A DNA stretch of 44,808 nt from Alectoria sarmentosa (lineage: Eukaryota; Ascomycota; Lecanoromycetes; Lecanorales; Parmeliaceae): NCBI GenBank assembly GCA_009733775.1, contig WOGZ01000272.1, positions 1-44,808 on the forward strand, given 5' to 3'. The first letter of the stretch is position 1. Every line of letters starts with the position of its first letter. The notes beneath the pieces are model-generated. The model was not told where the DNA came from. It was given only the letters and a program-made list of their open reading frames with translations, and did not search any database. The translations under genes and the position numbers were made by a program. Shown here piece after piece: positions 29,980 to 41,006 of the stretch.

Positions 29980-31484
29980 TCAAAGCATGCTCCTGCTTCT
30001 TATTCCCTCCCACTTCCCCTCGCTCTTCGCCCATTCCTGCTCCAAAATCATGCCTCTATCCCCCATCCGACTCCCATCCTCGCACCCCCTGAACGGCAGC
30101 ACCCCCTCCCTGGGCCACCTCCACAGCTTCGCAAACTCCTCCTCCAATCTCCCCTCAATAGCAGACACAATCTTATCCCCCAGCACAGGCAAGAACTTGA
30201 ATCCATGTCCACTACCGCCCGTAGCAAGGAAAAGCCCCTCGTACTTTGGATGATAGTCAATCAGGAAATCCCCAGTCGGCGTATCCGTGTACCAGCAGAT
30301 CCTCGTACTGCTGAAGGGGCGATCACTGAGCCATGGGATCGTCTGTCGCAAGAAAGAACGACACGCTTCCTCCCCCTCTACCGGTATGGGCGAAAACACC
30401 TTCGCAGGCACGCTAGCAACGATATCTTCCCCCTCAGGCGCCACCGCCGTCGGGTTCGCATATCCAAAAGCATGTCTCGCAACCTTGAGCACCCAGTCTC
30501 CCGTCCTCCTCTCCTCCTGAGGAGGCGGCAAGGCAGACATGCTGTCTATAGGCGGGATTGCAAACATACCTGTGCTGAGGTTCAGCACGACGGGCATATC
30601 TTTCAGTATCTCCTTCTCTTCATCGGTGATGGAGACGTAAGACAGCACTTGCCCTCGAGCTTCTGCTCTTCCTCGCAGATCGACCAGGGCGCCGCTCCAT
30701 GCACCGGCAGCGACGATGGTAAGGTCTGCGAGGATTTCGGAGCCATCGTCCAGTGTAGCGCCAACGACCCTCCTCTTCTCCTTTCCATCGCCATCTCTGA
30801 CAATCAATTTCCTCGCCCTTCCCCTTTTGAATACCATCTGTCCCTGCTCTTTCCCGTTCCTCTCTCTCGCCGCCTCCACCGCCATTTCCATGCACCCCTC
30901 CATGGCCCTCCCCGCATCGGCCCACCCACTCTCCCAATTCACATATCCTCTCTCCCCACCTTCCCCACCCGTCCCCAGCACCCTCCGCACACTCTCTTTA
31001 CTCCCCAAGCCTTCGACCCTATACCCCAAGCCTTGGGCGTTTCCCATCGCGCTCCCCACATACTCGCTTCCCCCCGTCTCCGCCGACAATATGAGGCCAC
31101 TCTCCCTATACACACCCTCCCCGCCGTATCCTCTTCTCCATTTGTTCTGGGCTTGCGAGGCGAGTTTTGCGTATGGTGGCAGAGCGTAATCCGGGCGAAT
31201 GATACGGGAGGAATCGATGGAGGCGGCGTGTGAGATTTGTGATGGGGCCAATGGGGATGGGTAGCAAGTACTGAGGGTGGGGAGATGGGGGTCTAGGAGG
31301 GTGATCTTGGTATGGACGTAGCCGGATGTCAGGAGGGAGAGGCTTGTTGATACTATGAGACAAGTCAGTTGGAAACGTGACGGAGAAGGGGATACCAAGT
31401 ACGGCCAAAAACGCCAGCACCTATGATGAGGATCGATTCTAATGGAGCAGGACCATGGATTATGGGGAGAGAAGTAGTGGCCAT
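29980..31484 (-). CDS. FAD-dependent amine oxidase (fructosyl-amine / sarcosine oxidase family)
   Basis: Oxidises a secondary amine such as a fructosyl amino acid, N-methyl amino acid or saccharopine, making H2O2. Exons 31484-31403 and 31352-29980 (50-nt intron, donor GTACTT, acceptor CATAG) give 484 residues. The splice restores ESILIIGAGVFGLSTSLSLL, the dinucleotide-binding motif GxGxxG, followed by ITLLDPH. The C-terminal block CWYTDTPTGDFLIDYHP carries Cys380, where the family attaches FAD covalently. GLFLATGGSGHGFKFLPVLG closes the FAD site. The C-terminus is RSML; SML is not a standard peroxisomal PTS1, though many relatives end in SKL or similar. A 342-codon frame on the opposite strand is a shadow. 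The substrate is not fixed by what I can see. Confidence 0.9.
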
Positions 31485-32241
31485 GCTACGGATAAGGGGA
31501 AGTAGGGAAGAGAAATGGAAGAGAACCAGGCTTCGAGCTCGTAGTCACACATCAGGTGATCTGGAAATAGAGATGGAGGAAGTCAGAGATGCGCGACTGC
31601 GCGTTATACGATGTGCTGATCGATCATATGCATTGACAATTGGCGGAATAGATCTTGTATTCCATGCTGTCAAATATTATCTGATCATCAGCGCACCTAG
31701 ATCATATCCTGCCTGCCGAAGCTAGGCATAAGACTTGGCAAGCACTGTGCAAGCTGACTCGTAATAAGAAGAGTCTTTAGCACGCATGATCAAAAGTCCA
31801 TCCCCTCGATGACTCCCTCAGGCCTCTCAATCTGGTATCTTGCTCACTGAGCAACTGGAAAACAGCGTGCCTGCTCCTTCTCGCAGATCGCCCTTCGGCG
31901 GCATCTACCGACCAGCGCACAGAACCGCCGTGAGACTTTCTAATAGTGTATGTTTAGGTAAAGTATGCAACGCTCGCTTATGAAAGACTCTCCGGAACCT
32001 CGTGACAAAACTCCTTTTTTGTATGCAATTGTGGTTATGAAGGGGGTTGCAGAGAGCAACGCAGCGAGCAGCCAGCATGCAGATGAGCTCATGCATGCAT
32101 TCGACAGAATTGAAGCGAATGGTCGTGAAGTCGAAGCCGTAAGGAAAAGGGGTATGATGTAATGTACAGGCGAATGTGGGTTGTACGGTGTGGTAGTACA
32201 GAATAGTGCCCCACACTGATGAATTTGTCCAAGGCAGTCGA
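31485..32241. other. Intergenic spacer, no gene seen
   Basis: Lies between the oxidase start and the TBP 3' end. No RNA or repeat features were noticed. The short open frames at about 31905-32216 show no recognisable motifs. Confidence 0.5.
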
Positions 32242-33335
32242 TCAGACCTTCCGGAAATCTATGGTTGTCAGCTTAAATGGTACATGAAATGGAATTAATT
32301 GCATACCATTCAACACAGGATAGATCATCTCGAAAGCCTGGTAAATCTCCTCGCGCACTTTCGCACCGGTCAAGACGATCTTGCCGCTGACGAAGATGAG
32401 AAGCACAATCTTCGGCTTGATCATACGATAGATCTGGAAAGAAGGAGAGTAAGCATTTGTGGCGTAGTATGAGAACAATTAAGTAGGAAGAACCCTCTGT
32501 GAGACCTACGAGACCAGGAAAGAGCTCAGGCTCATACGAGCTGAAGTGGTGATGACGAGACGCAAGGCCTTCAAGACGGATTGGGAACTTGATGTCACAA
32601 GAGCCGACGATGTTCTGGATCTTGAAATCCGTAAATTTAGCGTTAAAGCCGAGCTTCTGGATAATTCGTGCGTATTTGCGGGATGCCAGACGAGAGTCTT
32701 GGAGAAAGGCGATAGTAAGCATTAAGCCCACGGCATAAGATATGGCACTGGAAGTACCCACCATCCTCAGATTTGGCACCAGTAACAACCATCTTACCAG
32801 AAGCAAAGATCAAAGCGGTTGTCTTCGGCTCGCGGATACGCATAATGACAGCGGCGAATCGCTTTGGATTGTACTCCGCATTCCTCGCGTGAAGCGCAAT
32901 GGTCTTCAGATCGAGACGGCAATCGAGGTTGACCGTGGCAACGATATTTCTTCAAACATGCCATTAAGCCTCAAGGTCAACAAGAGGCATAACAAGGCTT
33001 ATACTCACTGCAAGGTAGGTACTGCGACGAAGTCAGTCATTGGTACTGACTGCAGTCTGCAATGGAAGGAGCTTACCTATTCCACTAACACCAGCACCAG
33101 GGGTCGCAGCAGGAGTTGTGGGAGTCACCCCGTTGCCGTTGGATGAGGCATCCACTCCTTTTTGTTGCTGCTGACCATTTTGGTATGCACCGCTCGCGCC
33201 ATTCGCCTGGGAATTACCATCTTTTTCAGAGGGTGGCGTCAGCTCTCCAGCTCCGCCTGGGAAGGACAAGGAGGCAGGCGAGGTGAAGGCAGTAGCCTGC
33301 TGTGCGGTGGACGGGTGTGTAGTGAGGGTTTCCAT
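32242..33335 (-). CDS. SPT15: TATA-box-binding protein (TBP)
   Basis: A general transcription factor for RNA polymerases I, II and III. Six coding exons: 33335-33077, 33021-33009 (13 nt), 32949-32762, 32697-32510, 32433-32307 and 32258-32242 (17 nt), with matching phases, give 263 residues. The N-terminal 84 residues are low-complexity (AGELTPPSEKDGNSQANG, QNGQQQQKG), as in other fungi. The C-terminal 180 form the saddle, almost identical to yeast: SGIVPTLQNIVATVNLDCRL, HARNAEYNPKRFAAVIMRIR, FASGKMVVTGAKSEDDSRLA, FKIQNIVGSCDIKFPIRLEG, FSSYEPELFPGLIYRMIKPK, FVSGKIVLTGAKVREEIYQA and YPVLNDFRKV. The 13-nt exon encodes VPTL plus parts of neighbouring codons and is required for the invariant IVPTLQN. 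Every intron lies between known conserved residues, so the structure is firm. Confidence 0.96.
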
Positions 33336-34445
33336 CCTTGCTATTGAGTCAGCTGCGATGAGCTGGTGTCGGAAGGCGATGTCGGTGACGACGAGTGAGT
33401 GTTGTAGAGTCGGCAGTCTGTGTCGCGCAAGGTCAGAATGAACGGATTCCTTCGAAAGGGAGATTCCAAGATCTTAGATCGAGACTCGAACCACGAAAGG
33501 GGGAGGATGATAGGACGGTGGGAGAAGTCGCTGAGGTCGAAGGAGTCGGATGTGATTGTGAGGATTCGTACCGTATGCGGGAGATGAACAAGCAAATGTC
33601 TCCCCTACAGCCGCTGCTCGACTTGACACTCGGTGCTCTTCAACACTATCGCATGTGTGTATGACTCTGTCCAACGCAGTCGCAGTGATGAGTGTTGAGC
33701 GTTGACGGGCTGTCGATTGGATGAGGTAAATCTGTGCTCGAGAAAGGCGAACGTGGTTTGAGGTTAGAGGTGAGGTGGAAAGTCGCTAATTCAAATCGGA
33801 AGGAGAGGCAAGGTCTCGTCTGAGAGTGGGGGAAAGAGCACGTGAGAAGTGCCTTTCAAGTGTATTAAATTAGAAACTGCGAAAAGGGTATCTTCTATCT
33901 AATTTGATGGTGTTTTGAGGGTGGAGGTGTAGTCAAGGCGCAGACGGAGGTGGAGGATGTGCGGAGTTGAAGTTGACGTGGGGGAAGGACGTCAACGACA
34001 GCAACTCTTAGTGAGAGGACAGTACCGTAAGCGAGAAATTTTCTAAAATCTGGTGATGGGAATCGCCGTGTCTTTATACTCACGCCCAGGGGCCAGGCTG
34101 CCACTTGCTGCCTTGCGAATAAGTCTCGAGCTATAATGAATAAGGGCTAGTGGATAAAGAAAGAGAGATTTAGCGCCCATTAATCCCTGCCAACTTGCGA
34201 AGCCACCCGACATGGTGGGTCCCTGAATGAAAAAGGGGCAAGCCAAGCCAATGAATGAGCTCCGTTTGCGGCCTATCGCGCGAGAATCGTTTCATGCCGA
34301 TCAAAAAAACATGCTGCTTTAATCCTCCTTTTCCGGCTTGGTATTTCGCGCAAGCATTCTTGCATCCTGCTCAGAATAATATCTAACAACGCGCATGATT
34401 CTTTGTGGTGGTATTGCATGTGAAAGGAAGAGAGGGGGAACAGTT
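33336..34445. other. Spacer and likely TBP 5' region
   Basis: No gene is supported. It should hold the TBP promoter and leader. No clear TATA box was picked out. Open frames at 33341-33664 are featureless. Confidence 0.5.
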
Positions 34446-34730
34446 TCACGATGATGATGGTGATGATGCATCTTTGGCATCATCTTCGACAAGGTCAGAG
34501 GGACCTTTCTTAACGCCCAGGACGACAGATGAGGTTCTGCCAAAGCACGAGGCAAAGGCTGGGGTGTCGCATAGCGGATGGACGAGATGGAACATACCTA
34601 GGTACTCGAGGTGCTGGGCAAGGCTGTTGCCATCAACGCAAAGTCGTGAGACTACGCAAGCAGTGTCAGTGATGTCAGCTGCTCTATGCTGGCCAATGCT
34701 ACGAGCTTCGGCGAGTCGAGCCTCGAGCAT
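34319..34730 (-). CDS. Possible small helical protein with alternative C-termini
   Basis: The ATG at 34730 opens MLEARLAEARSIGQHRAADI, then TDTACVVSRLCVDGNSLAQH and LEYL, an apparently helical region. Read straight on, it stops at 34446 (94 residues), ending acidic and Ser-rich (SDLVEDDAKDASSPSSS). A possible 61-nt intron (34597-34537; GTATGT..GGCAG) instead leads to 116 residues ending at 34319, with six consecutive His and YYSEQDARMLARNTKPEKED. Codon use and the acidic tail favour the unspliced form slightly. No family is recognised. It lies 121 bp downstream of the charged nuclear protein on the same strand and might be a separate gene or mere 3' sequence. Confidence 0.3.
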
Positions 34731-34851
34731 AGAAAAGTCCCATGGAAATATCGAGTGTGTCCACTACTACATGCATTCATCGTACCCATCTAGCCTTGCA
34801 CTCCACGACAAGAGTGATGCCCTCCCTGCCTTCCCAATCCTGGAGCGCTCT

Positions 34852-35974
34852 TCAACCGAATCTCGCTTTCGCCAACGCAACCAACCCACTCATCGTCTTC
34901 TCCTCCTTAGCCCGATACTCCCTCCTCCTCTCTTCCAATTCCTCCATCCTAGCCCTCAGGATCTCCTCTCTTCGCACCTCCCTCTCGTTCTTCTTCCTAT
35001 CCATCTCCTTCTTCTGCTTCTTAAACCCCTCCATTGCCCCGTCTTCATCCCCCAGAAGATCTGATTCAGGCACTTCTTCCACGCCTCCAGCTTCCGTCTT
35101 TGCAGAAGCGAAAGCACGGTTCGAGTCCGCTTTTTCGCGCTTCTTCTCCAACATGCGGTCGTTGCTACCGGCCTCGGCCCGGGGAACGAGCTCATCTAGG
35201 CGTTCCTTTTGCTGTTTGCGGTCGAGATGTCGGTGCTCGCGGAGGTCCAGACGCCGGGCGAGGGAATCTTCTTGCTCGAGCTCTGTATGGAAGGCCAAAT
35301 CGTCAGTAAAACCGTTATGAAGAGAGCGTCCTCATAGGAGCAGGACCTCTTTGTAATTCTAGATCTTGTAGATTCGGTATTGCAGGCCCAGATCGCTTGT
35401 CACTCTTGTAGACTGTTTCACGGCCAGGTAACGCGGGGCCAACAATTTCTTCATCACTGCTTTCTTTTGCTCTCCTTGGAGAAAGATAGCTCGGTGAGTC
35501 TTGCGGCCGGCTTCGTCTTCCTGTATTGACGGCGTTCGATGCTTGTGCTTTCTGAAGAGTCGTTGGATCATACCACCCTTCGACTAGTCCTCCACGATTC
35601 CTCGCAAATGTCAGCCCCTTGTGTCTCGAAATCCTGGTAGAATCGGTGTATAAGGAACGGACAGAGACATACCATTTGCCAACAAAGCTCTTCCACCGGC
35701 CCCTTGCCTCGTCATCCGGTAATTCCTCCAGCACCTTCTGCTTCTGTATGTCTAGGTACAGCTCAAACATCGGCTTGAATGCTTCAAAGTCATGTTGATG
35801 CAGTCTTGAAGCTTCAAATGGGAGATGCACTGGAGCAGAAGGCTTCGAGCGTTTGTGCTTGTGGGAGGCGTGGTAGTGATGATGAGAGTTGGGAGATCGA
35901 GGGCGCTTATAATGTGGACTGTTATGGGGGCTTTTGGAGCGTCGAATGGAATTCTGTGGTCCACGAGAGGACAT
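34852..35974 (-). CDS. Conserved charged, coiled-coil nuclear protein
   Basis: Exons 35974-35673, 35600-35347 and 35282-34852 give 328 residues with phases matching. The N-terminus is Arg/Ser/His-rich (RRSKSPHNSPHYKRPRSPNS; HHHYHASHKHKRSK), like RS-type splicing-related proteins. The first junction restores FVGKWNRGGLVEGWYDP. EIVGPALPGRETVYKSDKRS, then PNLQDLELQRELEQEDSLAR, precede a highly charged C-terminal half with DRKQQKERLDELVPRAEAGS, ND, RMLEKKREKADSNR, EVPESDLLG, FKKQKKEMDRKKNEREVRRE and the end KTMSGLVALAKARFG. These blocks are conserved in many fungi, where the protein has automatic names without evidence. I infer a nuclear RNA-related role from composition only. Donor 2 (GTCCTG) is weak, but the restored ELQRELEQED supports it. 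Confidence 0.85.
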
Positions 35975-36600
35975 GGTTACAGATGTTGTACCTAGGTTTC
36001 TGATGATCAGATGTTAACCTGGCCTGAGCAAGTCTAGAATCGAGGTACGGAGGACCAAGTACACTTAAATGCAAATGAAACAGCTTCACACGTCACAACA
36101 TTTCAATATGGTCGATACTCTGATGAATTCAATCTACACAGATATAAGTATGCAAACAAGCACTTCAGTGTCTATCTCCGGGGAAATGCGATGTGTCCAG
36201 CGGAGTATGATGCGAGCTTGACCTGCTGGCCAGCAACCTGTGTAGGCTCGGCTCCCCAGCGTTTTTGCTGTTGCTTCGGCCGTCGGTCCCGGCGTGCATA
36301 TCTTGCATGACAGCTCAGAGGACAGCCTTGACAGTCTGGTATGGCAGGGTCTCGGTATTTCCGAAGGCTTTCCAGCTTTGGCGCCTCGAGCTTGCAGACC
36401 TCTCCAAAAAAAAGTTGTGCAACAAGCTCTGCAGAACTTGAGAAACCATCTGAAGCTCTGAACGGGTGCAGAGCGTTTCGTATCAAGTTTCATCGCTTTA
36501 CTCCACGTTTCCATCTTTTCGATAGTCTCCTTGTTCCACTCACAGAACCGGAGTCCGCTCATCCCATGGCCTAGAACCATGGCCATCGTCTTCCTTTATC
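35975..36600. other. Spacer; two overlapping minus-strand frames of doubtful coding value
   Basis: On the minus strand, frames at 36586-36134 (150 codons) and 36486-36172 (104 codons) overlap. The second includes YRDPAIPDCQGCPLSCHARY and looks somewhat protein-like, but neither has a recognisable family or a clear start. The stretch also holds the promoter of the charged nuclear protein. Confidence 0.4.
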
Positions 36601-37579
36601 CTACCTCTTCTCATTTGTCTCTTCTTTGCCTTCCACCAACTTTCCTATTCTTACACTGGGCCTTGCCTCCACAAGCCATAGCGTCCCAAACTGAGTCCTT
36701 TCCACCTTTTCAATCACCAACCCGCTCTCCTCCAATATCCTCCCCACATCTCTGTTGAACCAGCACCCATGCTTATCCGCATGCTTGGCGGCGGCCTTAT
36801 CAAGTATCCAGTTCATCCACTCGTAATAACTCCTTCCATGCTCCAACAGCAGAATCCTCCCATTTTTCGGATCGGCCAGACCCCCTAAATGCGCTAGCGT
36901 AGCAGCAGGCTTAGGGGTAGAGCAAATGCCCATAGTCTGTATAATCGTCGTGAAGCCCATCTCCGGCGTTGCAGAAGCAGGCAGCGGGTCCGTCGCCGAT
37001 TGAGTCAGAAATGAACAATGCTCATATGCGGGATGGAGAGAATTCCATTTCTTCCTCGCAATTTCCACCATGGCCCCACTCTGATCGACAAAGGCCATAC
37101 TCTTCACCTTGTCCAGATTGTAATACACTCCATTCCTGCCCGTGCCCACACTGACCTCCAGCACATCCCCCTTGGCTTGTTCAGCGAGACGACGTCGAAG
37201 ACGGGTAATGCCCCAGATGTTTTCGGTGGAGGAAACATCAGCGTCGAAGTGGATTGCTGTACTGTGGTAGCGATCTGCAACATCTGTGTCTTGGGACGGG
37301 AGTGAGGGATCTGGTTCTGCTAGCAGGGTTTTGTTGAGGTAGAAAGCGTATGCAGTGAAGGTATAGACGGCTATACCGCTGGCTATATAAATGCCTTTGC
37401 GGCGGGGTGCGGCAGATAAGGGTGTGAGGGGAGGCTTTGCATGAGGGATTCTGATTGGCGAAGCGTGTTAATGAACATGTACTTGTACAATCAATGAAGG
37501 ATTCGAAAGGCGGAAGAAGTGAAGAGACGTACCTGTATGGTAAGGCGTTGGCGGACGGTGATGCACGAACTTTGCTCAT
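36601..37579 (-). CDS. OMS1: Mitochondrial inner-membrane methyltransferase-like protein Oms1
   Basis: A SAM-dependent methyltransferase-fold protein of the mitochondrial inner membrane; in yeast it suppresses respiratory defects of oxa1 mutants. Exons 37579-37533 and 37450-36601 (82-nt intron, phase 2) give 298 residues. The N-terminus (MSKVRASPSANALPYRIPHA) is basic and import-like. A membrane helix follows (GIYIASGIAVYTFTAYAFYL). LRRRLAEQAKGDVLEVSVGT, then GRNG, is SAM motif I. FVDQSGAMVEIARKKW, TIIQTMGICSTPKPAATLAH, GRILLLEHGRSYYEWMNWIL and HGCWFNRDVGRILEESGL are further family blocks. The C-terminal 20 residues are charged. Motif I has VGTGRN where other members often have CGTGRN; this is a normal variant. 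Confidence 0.88.
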
Positions 37580-38703
37580 CTGCTCTTGGTTCGCAGAATG
37601 CCAAGATATTTGTACGGAGTAGATGATCAAAGACCAGGTTCAATGTCCCCAACAATCAAGCCGGCGGTAAAAAAAAGTGTCATTCCTCAGATTAAGCATG
37701 TTCAAAAAGCTACACCCCCGTCTGACAAAATAGTAAATATTACTAATTTGTAGAAGTGATGTATATGGAAATTATTCTTCTTACTATCGCGATTCTAACG
37801 TCGGTAGGAATATGAACAAGTATTAGATTTCCAACGAGATATGTAAAATTTAAAAGTTCGAAGATTATTCTTGAGGTTTCACTTGATTCTCGAACTACAA
37901 TTCTTTAATCTGTTACATTTCAACGAATATTTGTCGCATTCTTAAATTTTTGATAATACAAGAATCGCGGTAGTGACCCAAACAACTTTCATATTTATTA
38001 TCTCTAAATATTCATGATTCTTATGCGGGGGGTGACTGCAAATGCCAAAACACGCTGAATGCTCGGATGTTCGGAGGTGTCGGCAAACTTTCCTCCTAAC
38101 CTTCACCAAACCTCGACCGATGCGCCCGAGGGTCTATACACGTCGAAGGTAAGTGTGATGGGAAACGCAATAATACCTACTTATGATAAGTAAGATATCT
38201 AGACTCACCTATGAAATATGAGTGTGGGTGTTTGAACTAGTATACTGCCGTAATACTCCGAGGTGATATGAATAAATACATACACCTGCCTTGTAAATTC
38301 GAGGTATTTCACATCTATTTACTAATTTCGTTATCACTATGATTCGCTCTTGATCGAGTAAGCCTCAATGAGATCCTGTGTTGCCCATTTTTTCCTTTTT
38401 TCCTTTTTTTCCCTCGGCAACTCCGCCGCATGGAACTTTGTTGAACTAATATCATGATTGCAAACGACCTAGAGATTGATGGTTTGGCTAATGCAAAGAG
38501 GACAAGTAAACGGGTGATGCACATCGAGCCCAAACCCACAGCGCCAGCTTCATGGACGTACAAGAAGAGAAAACAGAAATGATCATCCCATGTTGGAGCA
38601 CAAGCACCGAGCGCCTGCCGTCGTCCACACAAGGCATCAATATCGCCACCATTCGAGCACGCTTTTTCCGCTATGCAGGCATACATTCATCACCGTCATT
38701 CAT
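37580..38703. other. AT-rich gene-free island
   Basis: Sequence from about 37,640 to 38,340 is visibly AT-rich, with few open frames. It contains a pair of inverted 16-nt repeats (37781-37796 and 37961-37976, 14 of 16 matching, both differences A/G). A pyrimidine tract with three C-interrupted T runs lies at about 38386-38412. This could be transposon debris or a diverged spacer. Confidence 0.6.
37781..37976. repeat. Imperfect inverted repeat pair in AT-rich DNA (possible mini-transposon)
   Basis: TTACTATCGCGATTCT (37781-37796) and AGAATCGCGGTAGTGA (37961-37976) are reverse complements at 14 of 16 positions, enclosing 164 bp of AT-rich DNA. The two mismatches are A/G transitions. No target-site duplication is evident and no ORF lies inside. 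Confidence 0.4.
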
Positions 38704-41006
38704 TCACCCATTCAACAGCGAGCCAATGTCTAACCTCTTCTCTCTTCCGTTCGACCCAGAACGAGACCTTTCTCCGAGCGGCAGTTCTGGAGCCCTGCCT
38801 TCGGCTAAATTCTTCCATCCATTCATGAAATCCTGTCCCGCTTCTGGTTGCATGTTGGGCAAGATCTGTGCCATCGGCTGTCTGTACGTCGGTCTTGTGC
38901 ACGCATCTAGTAGCTCCTCCGGCCCCATGCGTGCTGATGCGCCAATCATACGCTCGAGCTCGTTGGGAACAGGGATATTATATTCAGTAAGGGAAAGGCG
39001 GAACATCTTTTGCAAAGGCCCGGCGATAGGGTAGCCCACCTTGGCTTCTTCGAGCGAGGTAAGGCAAAAGTGGACCGTGTTGGGCGTGGTATCGCCTTGA
39101 CCATCGTAATGCACCACTGCATCGCAGAGGTGGACCAAACAGAAGAGCTGAAGTGGCGACAGGTAAAAGTTCGTATAAAGGCTTTTGTATTGAAACAAAA
39201 GTTCAACGCCTATCTTTGCGTGGTTGACAACGAGCTTTACGAGTTGTTCGTACGACTCCGGATAGAAGTGGCCGAGATGGAGGAGGGGTTGGAGGAGGTG
39301 AATGATGGCAGCGTGGTATTGAATGCTGCAGAAAAACTGTGTAAGCAATGTCTTCGAACGATGATGTCTCGAGAAGATACTTACTGTAGGAAAATGACAT
39401 GGGGAAGAGTTTCGCCATCAACACTTCGAAGGTCCGGAGGTAGTTCGTCTTTCCAACTAACATATCGGTGGAAAAGATCCAACAGGGATTGAGAAGAGAC
39501 CTTACCACGGGTCCCACAATATACCACAATGCATTCATGAACGATGCGATAGAGCTTTGCATTTTCACAAGCAGTCAATGTTGAGAAGCTCTGTCGGTCT
39601 TCGGAATTCTGATCCCCCAGTTGCAAGTTGTCGTCGCCAGGTTGCTGATACGGGTTCCATCGACCGTCGACTCGATCTAGAGCATTATTTGAAAAAGGAC
39701 TCGCGTGCGTCGAGACCGGAGCGAAGGGTTTCTGATAGGTCAAACCCGACCATGCACTGCTTTCGTCAGCCTCACATCTCATAACATTTGAACTTGAACT
39801 GGGAACGTACGTATGCAGGGTCAGGATTCCCCATGCCGCCACTTCTTCCGCTTCAGAAGACTGCTCCGATGTTTGCTTGGCCACCAAGCTTTCTACAGCC
39901 AGCCTTAGGTGTGAGGAAGCAATGAGACCATGTCCAGACCCAAGTTCAACCAGAAACATCATGGCGTAAGTCTGTATAGAGGTCATCTTCCCATAGTCTG
40001 CATTCTTCATCAAAGAGCGCGATTCATTGATGAACTGTGTCCGAAGAGATTGAATCCCTGACTTTGTGCGCTCGTCGTCATCCCGAGTATCATGGAGAAG
40101 ATGACAGGACATGGCACAAATGATATTGACCAAGGCTGATGAACAGTACACATCCGAACATTCCTTAAAGCTCGTCATGAAGTGCTCCTCGTCGAACAGC
40201 ATATGCACGGGATGTATCCAAGTAAAGTACAACTTCATCAGGTGCTCGATCAATTCCGCTTCCGTTGACACATTGGTCCAATACCGAGGGTCGTGGTTCT
40301 CGACCAAATTCCGATGATACTGTTCAATCGCATGACTGATCTGATTTTCGGTTGTGGGAGACAGGGCCTGGGTATCTGACCCGACCAAAGGTCGACCAAG
40401 CCATTCTGCAATCGCTTGATGAGATTCGCCGCGCTTGAGTCTGCTAATGATCTCGGTGTCCTGTCCATCATCTTTGAGTGAACGCATGATCTTCTCGATC
40501 CAACTGTTTTTCTCCCCTAACGAATCCTTCTCCTCTTCTAAAAATTCATTCTTCCGCTGCAGACGTTGAATCTCTCGAATCATCTGCTCCTTTGCCGTCT
40601 TGGCATGTATCTCGTAATGACAGGAGTTTGGGACATGACGTTGCACGCAGCGTCGACAGGCTGGTTTGACGCCGTCGCACTACGGTCGATAGCTTAGTAT
40701 GCCAACTTTTTCCGACAACACCGGGAAGCAGCAACTCACCTTTGCTCTCGCCTTCTTGCAACTTGTACAGGCATTGGGAGTGACTGAGTCAGGTACCTTT
40801 CTTCTTCTACCAGCCGATGTTCCAGGTCGGGAGTAAGTTGATGCCTGTTCCGAGGTCGTTGGGTTGGTGGGAGTTGTGGGATCTGTGGGAGATGATGGTT
40901 GACTATCCTGCGTCGACTGGCATGGAATGTCAGTCGTTGTGATAAAGGAACATTTCATATCTGTTACGTCACTTTCAGCCATCTCAGCCATGGCGCCATC
41001 AACCAT
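38704..41006 (-). CDS. Zn2Cys6 transcription factor with fungal-type regulatory domain
   Basis: Four exons: 41006-40740, 40679-39811, 39756-39385 and 39325-38704; phases agree and give 709 residues. The DNA-binding cluster spans intron 1: ACTSCKKARAKCDGVKPACR, then RCVQRHVPNSC, spacing CX2CX6CX6CX2CX7C. A short coiled region follows (MIREIQRLQRKNEFLEEEKD). The middle domain, with LMKLYFTWIHPVHMLFDEEH, FIN and the TYAMMFLVELGSG region, is the fungal-specific factor domain. Intron 2 (39810-39757, 54 nt, GTACGT..GCAG) is in frame and stop-free; removing it restores WGILTLHTAWSGLTYQKP, typical of the family. Intron 3 uses acceptor CTGCAG at 39326, giving VIFLHIQYHAAIIHLLQPLL. Target genes are unknown. 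Confidence 0.9.

Noticed and set aside
30205..31233. 342-codon frame on the plus strand
   Set aside because: It lies wholly antisense to the well-supported amine oxidase and contains no recognisable domain; a codon-bias shadow.
36134..36586. Overlapping minus-strand frames downstream of OMS1
   Set aside because: Two frames overlap with no clear start or family; possible but not supported as a gene.
39778..39810. A 33-nt intron in the large regulator
   Set aside because: Too short for a fungal intron; the 54-nt option with acceptor GCAG at 39757 restores the family motif.
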